The position numbers and the translations under genes are program-made. 64,000 bases of DNA, from positions 38,273 through 102,272 of the forward strand of contig CAMCYF010000003.1 in assembly GCA_945883825.1 (NCBI GenBank), written 5' to 3'. Origin of the DNA: Chitinophaga pinensis. GTDB lineage: Bacteria; Bacteroidota; Bacteroidia; Flavobacteriales_D; Crocinitomicaceae. The notes beneath the pieces were generated by a model. That model was not told the DNA's origin and searched no databases. It saw nothing but the letters and a program-made list of their open reading frames with translations. Of this stretch, positions 56,672 through 64,000 are shown piece by piece. The number at the start of each line of letters is the position of its first letter. Position 1 is the stretch's first letter.

Positions 56672-57385
56672 ATGAAGAAAGCTATAATAATTGGGGCGAC
56701 ATCTGGAATAGGTAAAAGACTTGCAAAACTTTTGGCTGACAACAATTATAAAATTGGCTTGACAGGAAGACGCGTTGAATTGTTAAATGAATTAAAAAAC
56801 GAGAATCCAAATTTTTATATAAAATCATTTGACATCAATGATACAAATGTTGTTGGACAGAAATTAGATGAACTTACCACAGAACTTGGCGGACTTGATT
56901 TATTAATTATTAGTTCGGGCATTGGCGACATAAATGAGAACCTAGACTTTGAAATAGAAAAGCGAACAATAGACACGAATGTATTAGGTTTTACTTGTGT
57001 TGCAGATTGGACTTTTAACTATTTAGAAAAACAAAAATCAGGACATTTAGTTGCAATAAGTTCCATTGGCGGACTTCGTGGTAGCAGACAAGCACCTGCA
57101 TACAATGCGACAAAAGCCTAGCAAATAAATTATCTTGAAGGGTTAAGACAAAAGGCTAAAAAACTTAATACATCAATTTTTGTGACAGATATTAGGCCTG
57201 GACTTGTTGACACAGAAATGGCGAAAGGAGAAGGATTATTTTGGGTAATGCCTGTTGAAAAAGCAGTTAGACAAATTTACAAAGCAATTATTAGCAAAAA
57301 AAAGGTTGCTTATGTTACAAAACGCTGGCGACTAATTGCGACAATATTAAAGCGAATACCGAGACCAATTTACGACAAAATGTAA
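56672..57385 (+). pseudogene. Cassette 1: short-chain dehydrogenase interrupted by one amber codon
   Basis: 237-codon SDR with dinucleotide loop GATSGIGKRLAKLL, active-site Ser in ISSIGG and the YxxxK motif in PAYNATKA, followed by TDIRPGLVDTEMAKG. Codon 150 is TAG (57119-57121) one codon after the catalytic Lys-Ala, where relatives usually have an aromatic residue; a TAC-to-TAG change would explain it. The frame on both sides is otherwise intact, so this is a recent mutation, a sequencing error or readthrough. Substrate unknown. Stop 17 bp before attC 1. Confidence 0.8.
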
Positions 57386-57402
57386 CGACAAAAATGAACA
57401 AC

Positions 57403-57537
57403 GAAGGCATAACACGGGTTTGGCAAAAGTGGCGGTTCAGTGCTCCGCAGACACATTTGTGGTTAATCAAAGTTTGGTTCTCCGCATCAACATTTTTGGT
57501 GCAAATCGCCACCTTCGCCAAGCCCGAAACCGTTAGC
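57403..57537 (+). repeat. attC-like site 1 (end of cassette 1)
   Basis: 5' arm AGGCATAAC pairs with the start of cassette 1 (56625-56633). Outer stem GGGTTTGGC / GCCAAGCCC (one mismatch), inner stem GTGGCG / CGCCAC, about 75 nt between. Core G57530|TTA. The palindrome accounts for a spurious minus-strand frame here. Confidence 0.85.
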
Positions 57538-57705
57538 AAACATGTCCAACGAACCTAATAGATATCAATAATATCCCTTTTAGAATCCTAAAATATGCAA
57601 AATATTAAATATCAATGGTTTATTGGTAGCTTTTATTTATTCTTCTATAGTTAATTTATTTAATTAATTAAAAAGTTTAAATTAGATGAAAATTAACTGA
57701 ACCCT

Positions 57706-59097
57706 ATGAAATTAAATAGTATTGTTTTTTATGTTTTTTTATCGGTACAAGTAAATCAATTGTTTGCTCAAAACCTTTCAGTTGGATTGTATCACACGCA
57801 ATATTTATGTAATGATGGCCGTGCCATGTCATGGGGCTTTGATTGCGATGGAAGAACTGGACGTACAGGTCCAAATTACTATCCTGGGTATGTTAATATT
57901 TCGCTTGGTTTGAAAAAGGTGTCAGCTGGTGGTTATCATTCACTTTATCTGGATTCTATGGGTAGAGTTTGGTCAAGTGGAAAGAATAATTGTGGCCAAA
58001 CAGGAACCGGTAATTCAGGTTCAACACCTCAAATGGTTCTTGGTTTAGACAGTATCATTGATATCTCATCAGGAATTTTTCATTCATTATTCTTAAGGTA
58101 CGATGGAACTGTATATGCTTGCGGTAGGAACGACTCACGTCAGTTAGGTGATGGATCAAATATCAATCGGTATACTCCAGTTTTGGTTCCTGGTCTAAAT
58201 GGAATCGTTCAAGTTTCTGCTGGAAGGGACTTCTCTTTATTTGTTCGAAATGACGGATCGGTATATGGAGCAGGAAGTAATGGGGGTGGAAAAATGGGTC
58301 TTGGTCCTTATCCATCTATCTCAACATCGCCACCGGTATTGATTGATTCCTTGTCAAATATTAACTATGCATCAGCAGGAGAAAGTCATTCATTGTTTGT
58401 AGATAATACCGGTCAAGCCTTTTTCTCTGGCTGCAACTACGATGGACAAGCAGGTATTGGATCAAATATAAGCTATTACTATTACCCAGAACACATTTAT
58501 ACGGTGGATAGTATAATTCAAGTTGAATGTGAAAACGATGTGTCATTATTTTTACGAACTGATAGTACAGTTTGGATTTGTGGTCGCTATACAAATTCTT
58601 TGGTCACAGGCGGAACCAATTTTAATAGCTTGAGTATTGCAACTCAAATTCCATCTTTATCTGGGGTGTCAGAAATTGGAGTTGGTGAAGACCATTTTGT
58701 GTTTGAGATAGGTGATAGCATCCTTTTTTCAATGGGAGATAACCATTACGGCATGCTTGGAGATGGAAGCACTTTCGGTTCATCTTCTCCTGTATTAGTT
58801 ACAAATCTATGTGGTGCGCCATTGAACTTACCTCCAAATACTGCAACATTAGATGAAAATTCTATTAATGGGATTAGAATTAGTCCAAATCCAGCAACTG
58901 AACAAATAGAAATCCAAGTTCCTGAAAATTTATTATTCGAAAGTTATACTATTATCGATCTTAATGGGCAGATAATTCATTCTGGCACAGCGGAAAACAC
59001 AAAGTTTACAATTAATATTTCAAATTTAGAACGGGGAATGTATTTCTTACAATTTATTGGAAGCAATGTGTTTTCACAGAAGATTATTTTAAACTAA
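57706..59097 (+). CDS. Cassette 2: secreted RCC1-repeat protein with T9SS type A sorting domain
   Basis: 463 residues. Signal peptide 1-21 (QLFAQ), then about six RCC1-type propeller repeats, each like VSAGGYHSLYLDSMGRVWSS...GTGNSG (further units begin ISSGIFHSLFLRYDG, VSAGRDFSLFVRNDG, ASAGESHSLFVDNTG). The C-terminal domain (NGIRISPNPATEQIEIQVP, LERGMYFLQFI, FSQKIILN) is the type A signal for type IX secretion. It should be exported and anchored or released at the surface; binding partner unknown. Preceded by a 165-bp leader without a clear promoter. Confidence 0.85.
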   Translation: MKLNSIVFYVFLSVQVNQLFAQNLSVGLYHTQYLCNDGRAMSWGFDCDGRTGRTGPNYYPGYVNISLGLKKVSAGGYHSLYLDSMGRVWSSGKNNCGQTGTGNSGSTPQMVLGLDSIIDISSGIFHSLFLRYDGTVYACGRNDSRQLGDGSNINRYTPVLVPGLNGIVQVSAGRDFSLFVRNDGSVYGAGSNGGGKMGLGPYPSISTSPPVLIDSLSNINYASAGESHSLFVDNTGQAFFSGCNYDGQAGIGSNISYYYYPEHIYTVDSIIQVECENDVSLFLRTDSTVWICGRYTNSLVTGGTNFNSLSIATQIPSLSGVSEIGVGEDHFVFEIGDSILFSMGDNHYGMLGDGSTFGSSSPVLVTNLCGAPLNLPPNTATLDENSINGIRISPNPATEQIEIQVPENLLFESYTIIDLNGQIIHSGTAENTKFTINISNLERGMYFLQFIGSNVFSQKIILN

Positions 59098-59199
59098 AAT
59101 TCCATTTATTCTCAAACTATTTATTTATTTAATGATTTAGAATTGGATAATGAGAGATAAGTAATTTGTATTGGCATAGAAATAATCGAAATTTAACAC

Positions 59200-59337
59200 G
59201 TTTGCTAACCGCCGTCTAGCGCCAGCCCAATATTTCGCCTCGGAATAACGGTAATTATAAAAGAAAATAATTTTAACTTCGGTGTAACGATTTATTTAAA
59301 ATTGGGGCCGTTCGCCAGGCAGCAAACCGTTATGGGC
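59200..59337 (+). repeat. attC-like site 2 (end of cassette 2)
   Basis: 5' arm GTTTGCTAAC is the exact complement of the first ten bases of cassette 2 (57530-57539). Inner arms CCCAAT / ATTGGG. Core G59329|TTA. The most diverged internal sequence of the set. Confidence 0.8.
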
Positions 59338-59475
59338 AAGTCAAAAAGAGAGAGTATATTAATACATAGAATAATTATTATATTTATAAATTCAAAGTGG
59401 AGCCCAGAACCCACTTAAAAAAACGGGGCGTATCCGAAAAGCCTGACGAGTAGGAAATTTAAATATTTATGACTT

Positions 59476-59685
59476 ATGGCGACAAAAATTTATTTTACTG
59501 ATGACAAATATGCATCAGGTGTAGTTAAGGTTTTTATTACTAATGACAAATATGAATCAGGTGTAGTAAAAGTATTTCCAATTACGGATAAATATGCTAG
59601 TGGAGTAATCAAGGCATATATCACAACTGATAAATATGCTAGTGGAGTTATGAAAGTATTCATATGTTCAAGTCAATACGACTAA
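59476..59685 (+). CDS. Cassette 3: 69-residue protein of four tandem 15-residue repeats
   Basis: Almost the whole protein is four copies of a 15-16-residue unit, such as TDKYASGVIKAYIT, with invariant D/N-KY-x-SGV-x-K and a beta-strand pattern, ending SSQYD. Looks like short-repeat all-beta proteins of the DUF6150 type, but this family assignment is tentative. No signal peptide, cysteine pair or charge cluster indicating function, apart from one C-terminal Cys. It is the only gene of a 551-bp cassette. Confidence 0.7.
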   Translation: MATKIYFTDDKYASGVVKVFITNDKYESGVVKVFPITDKYASGVIKAYITTDKYASGVMKVFICSSQYD

Positions 59686-59752
59686 TAAATTTTGCTTTCT
59701 TACGAAAATCTGCTATCCCTTTAGCACTAAGAAACGAAAAGTCAATTAACCA

Positions 59753-59888
59753 GCCCATAACCGCACCTACAAGAAATTGGCGATTCAGTGGTTAAATGAA
59801 GCTTTGTGCTTAGTATCAAGTTCGGTGGTGGCAGACAGTTTTCGTCTCCGAAATCGCCAACTTCTTGTAGCTGCAAACCGTTATAGCC
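59753..59888 (+). repeat. attC-like site 3 (end of cassette 3)
   Basis: 5' arm GCCCATAAC is complementary to the start of cassette 3 (59329-59337). Long stem CTACAAGAAATTGGCGATT with its complement at the 3' side (19 bp, one mismatch). Core G59880|TTA. The clearest hairpin of the series. Confidence 0.87.
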
Positions 59889-59906
59889 AATGTTAAAAAA
59901 TCCGAT

Positions 59907-60362
59907 ATGAAGCAACTGAATATAAAAGTAGCCTTAGCCATGAGCCTCATCTCAATGTTTCTGTTAACCAAGTGGTGGTTTGCACTGCCAGTTGACGGTC
60001 CAGACAAACTTTATTGGGGCTTCCCTTTTGCATTCATGGGTGAAGGTTTTCACACCTCTATGTCGTATCAATTTTTCATCTTGGAGTTTATAGCCAACTT
60101 TGCTGCTTATTTTTCTTTTTGGGTAATCTTATCACTATCAATTAACAAATGGATACCTAACTTCAAGATACCTTCTATAGTTTCTAAAACTATATTGACA
60201 TTGGCTCTGCTTCTTTTTATCGGATTTGGTGCTTTAATTAGCATTTCGAACCCAATTTTTCATTTCAAAAGACCTTATGATTGGGAAATATTACAAACTG
60301 GTAATGTGTTTATTTGGGAAAATACACCAAGACCAGAACGTTTTGATTCTTTTAATAAATAA
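59907..60362 (+). CDS. Cassette 4a: small integral membrane protein, unknown function
   Basis: 151 residues with three hydrophobic segments (about 8-25, 52-76, 90-112) and a hydrophilic C-terminal tail (WENTPRPERFDSF). Family not recognised. ATG 26 bp after the attC 3 crossover. Followed by the lipoprotein gene after 4 bp, so the two form a mini-operon in one cassette. Confidence 0.6.
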   Translation: MKQLNIKVALAMSLISMFLLTKWWFALPVDGPDKLYWGFPFAFMGEGFHTSMSYQFFILEFIANFAAYFSFWVILSLSINKWIPNFKIPSIVSKTILTLALLLFIGFGALISISNPIFHFKRPYDWEILQTGNVFIWENTPRPERFDSFNK

Positions 60363-60366
60363 CAAC

Positions 60367-61338
60367 ATGAAAACATCTTTCTACTACCTTATAATACTCG
60401 TTTTTGGGTTACAAGCTTGTACTGCACACAAAAAAACAGTTTCATCCTATGAAAATAAAAGTACCATAGTGGTTAATTGTGAGAAGCATACTATTCAAGC
60501 AACATACCTTTCGGGCAAAGTAACTGATATCAACACAAAAGAAGAGATTTTCAATGCTACAGTGGTACTGCGTGATTTGAAAACCTTACAATTGATTGAG
60601 GGTGTTTTAACGGATGAACACGGTAACTTCAAACTAAAAAACATTCCATTAGGACATTACAATTTAAGAGTTGAATATCAGGGGTACGATGATGTCGATA
60701 TGAATCTAAATTTTGACGAATACCGTACTTGTTCGGCTGAAATAAAACTTGCCTTTTATACCATAAAAGTAGAAAAACCAGTCATTTATCTCTATCCTGA
60801 ACAGATGCAAAAAACAAATGTGAAACTGCACTATGCAGGCGCTTTAACACATACCTATCCCAAATATCCAGAAAATGGTTGGACAGTTACCGCAGAGCCG
60901 AATGGCACGTTGTGGGACGAAAACAATCAGGAATATTATGCGCTGTTTTGGGAAGGAAATCCTTCAAAGCAGATTATTCCACAAGACGGATTTATTATTT
61001 CGGGCAAGGAGACTACTTCCTTTCTGGAAGAAAAATTAGCCTACTTGGGTTTAAACAGACGTGAAGCCAATGAATTTATCATGTATTGGTTGCCTCGCAT
61101 GGAAAACAACCCCTATAATTTTATCCATTTTTCTGGAAAACCATACGAAGAACAAGCAGCATTGGAAATTACTCCCAAACCAAAAACCATCATCAGGGTG
61201 ATGATGTTGACGCAACCGCTTGAATCAAAAATTGACATTCCGTTACAAGATTTGAGTACCCTTAAAAAGACGAGAAAGGGTTTTACTGTCGTGGAATGGG
61301 GAGGAAGTGAAATCAAATCAATAATTGAAAAAATTTAA
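60367..61338 (+). CDS. Cassette 4b: lipoprotein with carboxypeptidase-regulatory-like domain
   Basis: 323 residues from ATG 60367; an in-frame ATG at 60277 lies inside the preceding gene and would bury the signal peptide. Lipobox GLQACTAHK with Cys19. Residues about 48-125 form a CarboxypepD_reg-like beta sandwich (LSGKVTDINTKEEIFNATVV, GNFKLKNIPLGHYNLRVEYQ). The C-terminal domain starts KPVIYLYPEQ and contains WTVTAEPNGTLWDE and YYALFWEG, a pattern I recall from uncharacterised proteins. Probably a surface or outer-membrane lipoprotein. Confidence 0.72.
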   Translation: MKTSFYYLIILVFGLQACTAHKKTVSSYENKSTIVVNCEKHTIQATYLSGKVTDINTKEEIFNATVVLRDLKTLQLIEGVLTDEHGNFKLKNIPLGHYNLRVEYQGYDDVDMNLNFDEYRTCSAEIKLAFYTIKVEKPVIYLYPEQMQKTNVKLHYAGALTHTYPKYPENGWTVTAEPNGTLWDENNQEYYALFWEGNPSKQIIPQDGFIISGKETTSFLEEKLAYLGLNRREANEFIMYWLPRMENNPYNFIHFSGKPYEEQAALEITPKPKTIIRVMMLTQPLESKIDIPLQDLSTLKKTRKGFTVVEWGGSEIKSIIEKI

Positions 61339-61358
61339 AACAAAATCATGAAAACCAC

Positions 61359-61496
61359 TGGCTATAACAGGCGTTTGGCTCAATGGCGGGTGAAGTGGTT
61401 AATTGAACTTTCTACCTCGAATCAACTTTTGTGGTGTATTGACAGTTTTGTGCTCCGAAATCCGCCACTGCGCCAAGCGCCAAAACGTTAGCTGCA
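61359..61496 (+). repeat. attC-like site 4 (end of cassette 4)
   Basis: 5' arm TGGCTATAAC is complementary to the first ten bases of cassette 4 (59880-59889). Stem GGCGTTTGGC / GCCAAGCGCC (one mismatch), inner stem TGGCGG / CCGCCA. Core G61487|TTA. Confidence 0.85.
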
Positions 61497-61532
61497 AGCA
61501 TAACACTATTAACAACAAATAAGATTAACAGA

Positions 61533-62216
61533 ATGAAATTATTTAATTTTTTATTTTCCAATAAACGTACTAAAGAAATGAATTTGCCGATTTTTGGTAG
61601 AGTTAATTTTGATACTCCAGAGAACGCAGAATTATTTCCAGTCCTATATAAAGATGATTATTACTTAGATAATAACGAAATTCAAATTGATCTCAAATTA
61701 AAATCCATAGATAAGAATACAGAAAGAATTGTTTCTAATTTATTGCTAGGTCTGAATGAATTACATGATAAATGTAAATTTGCTTTTTTGGAAGATTTTG
61801 ATAACGATGATTCAATCGACTATATAGACGGTTTATTTAAAAGAATATTCTCACAAGATATTTTCAATATAATAGTTAATAAAAGTTCACGGGAACAAAG
61901 ACTTTTATCAGCTTTAAATATTTATAATATTCAAATAAATCAATTAGATGTGGGGTTTAATGTTGCTTTGAAGTACATTTATGGACATGAATTAGCAATT
62001 GAATTTCAAGCTGATGAAAATATCAAGTTAATATCATGTCAAATGAGTGCAGGTGAAATCGGAATTTGTTCAAAACAGCATTCTGACTGGATCAAAAAAT
62101 GGGATGATATTGAAGTAGAGGAAAGGTGCACGCGTTTCTTTGGGGAAGGCTGGTATTCTGGTAATTCAGTATCAGCATATTATATTAATAAAATGGCAGA
62201 AAAAATAAAATGGTAA
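61533..62216 (+). CDS. Cassette 5: unknown 227-residue soluble protein
   Basis: I do not recognise it. No signal peptide or membrane segment. An acidic, mixed alpha/beta protein with readable blocks LPIFGRVNFDTPENAELFPV, FAFLEDFDNDDSIDYIDGLF, LKYIYGHELAIEFQADE and ISCQMSAGEIGICSKQHSDW. Its size, acidity and lone position resemble immunity or regulatory proteins, but that is only an impression. ATG 45 bp after the attC 4 crossover. Confidence 0.65.
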   Translation: MKLFNFLFSNKRTKEMNLPIFGRVNFDTPENAELFPVLYKDDYYLDNNEIQIDLKLKSIDKNTERIVSNLLLGLNELHDKCKFAFLEDFDNDDSIDYIDGLFKRIFSQDIFNIIVNKSSREQRLLSALNIYNIQINQLDVGFNVALKYIYGHELAIEFQADENIKLISCQMSAGEIGICSKQHSDWIKKWDDIEVEERCTRFFGEGWYSGNSVSAYYINKMAEKIKW

Positions 62217-62233
62217 GAAATTATTTATTGCCA

Positions 62234-62369
62234 GCAGCTAACAGCACCTACCCAAAAGTGGCGGTTCAGTGGTTAAATCAAGCTTTGTACTTCTATCAAA
62301 GTTTGTGCTTGGTTGACAGTAAAGTGCTTCGAAATCGCCACCTTCGGGTAGCTGCAAAACGTTAGCGGT
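62234..62369 (+). repeat. attC-like site 5 (end of cassette 5)
   Basis: 5' arm GCAGCTAAC is complementary to the start of cassette 5 (61487-61495). Stems CTACCC / GGGTAG and GTGGCG / CGCCAC. Core G62361|TTA. Internal sequence close to site 3. Confidence 0.87.
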
Positions 62370-62435
62370 CATGCCTAAACAGACGCGATCTAATATAAAA
62401 GAACATTAAATAAATAACGATTAAAAATAGATGAA

Positions 62436-63938
62436 ATGAAAAAAATATGCGTCATATTAGTAGCTCTTTTAAGTTTGACCTCTATTGTGAAAGCTCAGAC
62501 TTTAATCAATGAATTCAACGTTATCTCGGCCGATAACGATATGATGGGTGGTACATTGGTTGTCTTTTGCGAAAATGGAATAATCGAAAATATTTCCATC
62601 GGTAAATCTGATCTATCAAGAAATATAAATTCAGCAGTAGATACAAAATACCGTATTGCAAGTGTCTCTAAAACTATAACTGCTATCGCTGTTATTCAAC
62701 TCGTAGAGCAAAATCTTTTAGATCTAGAGGCTGATATCAGCAACATTCTGGGCTATAGTGTTCAAAATCCAAATCATCCGACCGTTCCAATAACTACAAG
62801 AATGCTATTATCCCACACATCCACCATTATTGATGGAACAACGTATAGCAGTTTCCTTGATGCAACGGTGAATAATAATCCGATTCCTAATTTGAGTGAG
62901 CTATTAACCACATCTGGAGCTTATTATACCTCAGGACAATTCAACAACACCGTTCCTGGAACCTACTTCAATTATTCAAATATTAACTATGTCATTCTAG
63001 GAACAATAGTTGAAAAAATTTCTAACACACGCTTCGATGTTTATTGTAAACAAAACATATCTATGCCATTAGGAATAGATGCCTCATTTAATGTAAATGA
63101 TTTAGTGGATATCGATCAATTGGCTGTTTTGTATAGAAAACCAAATGGCATTTGGACGCCTCAAGCAGACAATTATCAGGGGATACAACCCGTCTTCAAC
63201 AATCTCAATGGTTATATCCCTGGCACAAATGGTGGTCGATTCGGTCCGCAAGGCAGCTTTAGATGCTCAGGGAAAGATTTAGCTAAAATATTTCTTGTGT
63301 TGATGAATAACGGGAATTTTAATGGAGATACTCTACTTTCAGAATCATCCTGTAACGCAATGTTTGCTAATGAATGGACTTTTAATGGTAGTAATGGTAA
63401 TAATTACTACGGACTATTCAGAAGCTGGGGACTCGGCATTCACAGGATTACTTCCATACCGGGAAATGATATTGCTCTACCGGGCAGTATTTCAATGCTT
63501 GGCCATACGGGAGAAGCATATGGACTAGTAAGTGATGCGTATTTCGATACAATTAGAAAGGTTGGCTTTGTTTTTATGAATAACGGCATTGGTATTGGCT
63601 ATCAAACGAACAATAATTCAATTTTCTATACGATTGAGCAAGAAATTTTTGCTGCCATTGAGAATTATGGCAACATCATTAGTTGCTTACAAACTGTGGG
63701 ATTTGAACAAATTCAGGAAGACCTTACTTTGATTTACCCCAATCCAACAAATGGACTTGTTAATATTGAAATACAAAATCAAACCATTCAGAGTATAAAG
63801 GTTTACGACTTACAAGGACAATTAATAAAAGAAACAGCTGAAAGCCAGTTTGACCTTTCCAACTACCCGAATGGAATGTATTTTATAAAAGCTCAAACAA
63901 AAGAAGGTTTCCTTAGCTACAAACTCCTTAAACATTAA
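62436..63938 (+). CDS. Cassette 6: secreted serine hydrolase (beta-lactamase/PBP-like) with T9SS type A tail
   Basis: 500 residues. Signal peptide 1-20 (IVKAQ); serine beta-lactamase-like domain with SxxK (S76-V-S-K79), YxN (Y180-S-N182) and HTG (GHTGEAYG, near residue 356), the class C/esterase-type triad of motifs. The C-terminal domain (LTLIYPNPTNGLVNIEIQ, IKVYDLQGQLIKE, YPNGMYFIKAQ, KLLKH) is a T9SS type A signal. Most such proteins are peptidases or esterases; true beta-lactamase activity is not indicated. Stop about 30 bp before attC 6. Confidence 0.87.
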   Translation: MKKICVILVALLSLTSIVKAQTLINEFNVISADNDMMGGTLVVFCENGIIENISIGKSDLSRNINSAVDTKYRIASVSKTITAIAVIQLVEQNLLDLEADISNILGYSVQNPNHPTVPITTRMLLSHTSTIIDGTTYSSFLDATVNNNPIPNLSELLTTSGAYYTSGQFNNTVPGTYFNYSNINYVILGTIVEKISNTRFDVYCKQNISMPLGIDASFNVNDLVDIDQLAVLYRKPNGIWTPQADNYQGIQPVFNNLNGYIPGTNGGRFGPQGSFRCSGKDLAKIFLVLMNNGNFNGDTLLSESSCNAMFANEWTFNGSNGNNYYGLFRSWGLGIHRITSIPGNDIALPGSISMLGHTGEAYGLVSDAYFDTIRKVGFVFMNNGIGIGYQTNNNSIFYTIEQEIFAAIENYGNIISCLQTVGFEQIQEDLTLIYPNPTNGLVNIEIQNQTIQSIKVYDLQGQLIKETAESQFDLSNYPNGMYFIKAQTKEGFLSYKLLKH

Positions 63939-63969
63939 ACCAATGAAAAGGATGAAATTAGAAGCACGA

Positions 63970-64000
63970 ACCGCTAACAGCACCTACAAGAAATTGGCGG
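63970..64000 (+). repeat. attC-like site 6 (end of cassette 6), cut by window edge
   Basis: 5' arm ACCGCTAAC is complementary to the start of cassette 6 (62361-62369), followed by AGCACCTACAAGAAATTGGC as in site 3. The 3' half lies outside, so the array continues. Confidence 0.8.

Larger units (their letters stand above)
56626..64000 (+). mobile_element. Integron-like gene-cassette array (six cassettes, runs off the right edge)
   Basis: Cassettes: 56626-57530, 57531-59329, 59330-59880, 59881-61487, 61488-62361 and 62362 to beyond the edge. Each has one gene (the fourth has two) on the + strand and ends in an attC-like palindrome of about 135 bp. The cassette's first 9-10 bases (counting the boundary G) are the exact reverse complement of the 5' arm of its own attC: AGGCATAAC, GTTTGCTAAC, GCCCATAAC, TGGCTATAAC, GCAGCTAAC and ACCGCTAAC for cassettes 1-6. 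That is expected if each unit entered as a circle with one attC, cut between G and TTA. No integrase gene is present. Confidence 0.87.

Noticed and set aside
57315..57539. Minus-strand 74-residue frame across attC site 1
   Set aside because: It is a by-product of the palindrome and the SDR 3' end; no start signal or protein character.
60277..60366. Upstream start of the cassette 4 lipoprotein
   Set aside because: It lies inside the preceding gene and would place the lipobox Cys near residue 49, destroying the signal peptide.
57403..62369. Reading the palindromes as REP elements, MITEs or terminators
   Set aside because: No T-tracts and no target duplications, and the complementarity of each 5' arm to a distant cassette start is not explained by any of these.
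62436..63938. Antibiotic-resistance beta-lactamase in an integron cassette
   Set aside because: Motifs fit the broad serine hydrolase/esterase group, the protein is 500 residues with a T9SS tail, and nothing specific to true beta-lactamases beyond the shared triad was seen.

Overview
This is AT-rich Bacteroidota DNA, probably from Flavobacteriales (my estimate is roughly one third G+C). The evidence is the Bacteroidota-type dcw order without murB or ddl, type IX secretion (T9SS) sorting domains of both type A and type B, DUF1573 and SLBB export proteins, and promoters of the TTG-N20-TAnnTTTG type. No rRNA, CRISPR array, transposase or integrase gene was found.

Layout. (1) 1-13680: peptidoglycan and division operon, ftsI (cut by the left edge)-murE-mraY-murD-ftsW-murG-murC-ftsQ-ftsA-ftsZ-yqeY, mostly overlapping genes on the + strand, closed by a terminator. 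(2) 13693-15568: methionine-salvage operon mtnB-mtnD-mtnC. (3) 15587-21952, minus strand: gpsA, aspartokinase, feoA, feoB, a 46-residue FeoB-associated protein, corA and a DUF1573 protein. (4) 22225-23752: two tandem paralogous outer-membrane proteins. (5) 24002-37646: surface-polysaccharide locus with chain-length regulator, UDP-sugar dehydrogenase, Wzy, Wzx, two AsnB-type amidotransferases flanking a glycosyltransferase, and, converging from the right, an SLBB exporter plus a NusG-like antiterminator. Two decayed genes (an L-2-hydroxyglutarate oxidase and a DegT aminotransferase) sit inside it. (6) 37859-55168: mostly conserved chromosome: a T9SS adhesin, tRNA-Ala abutting uvrB, fabI, an MFS transporter, mutL, two rhomboids, an EEP nuclease-fold protein, a Sua5-like protein, a lone glutamine amidotransferase, a J-domain/KTSC protein and an S9 peptidase. 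(7) 55189-56521: broken gene fragments. (8) 56522-64000 and beyond: an integron-like gene-cassette array.

The array is the main discovery. Six consecutive same-orientation cassettes (SDR pseudogene; RCC1-repeat T9SS protein; 69-residue four-repeat protein; membrane protein plus lipoprotein; unknown 227-residue protein; serine hydrolase with T9SS tail) are each followed by an attC-like palindrome of about 135 bp ending in a GTTA core. In all six cassettes the first 9-10 bases are exactly complementary to the 5' arm of the attC at that cassette's own far end, and the sequence differs from cassette to cassette. This is expected if each unit was inserted from a circle carrying one attC. The left boundary lacks attC structure; it has a well-formed Bacteroidota promoter pointing into the array followed by a hairpin-rich leader, the arrangement expected of a Pc/attI end. 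No integrase is in the window, so it is either a CALIN (attC cluster lacking an integrase) or an integron whose recombinase lies elsewhere.
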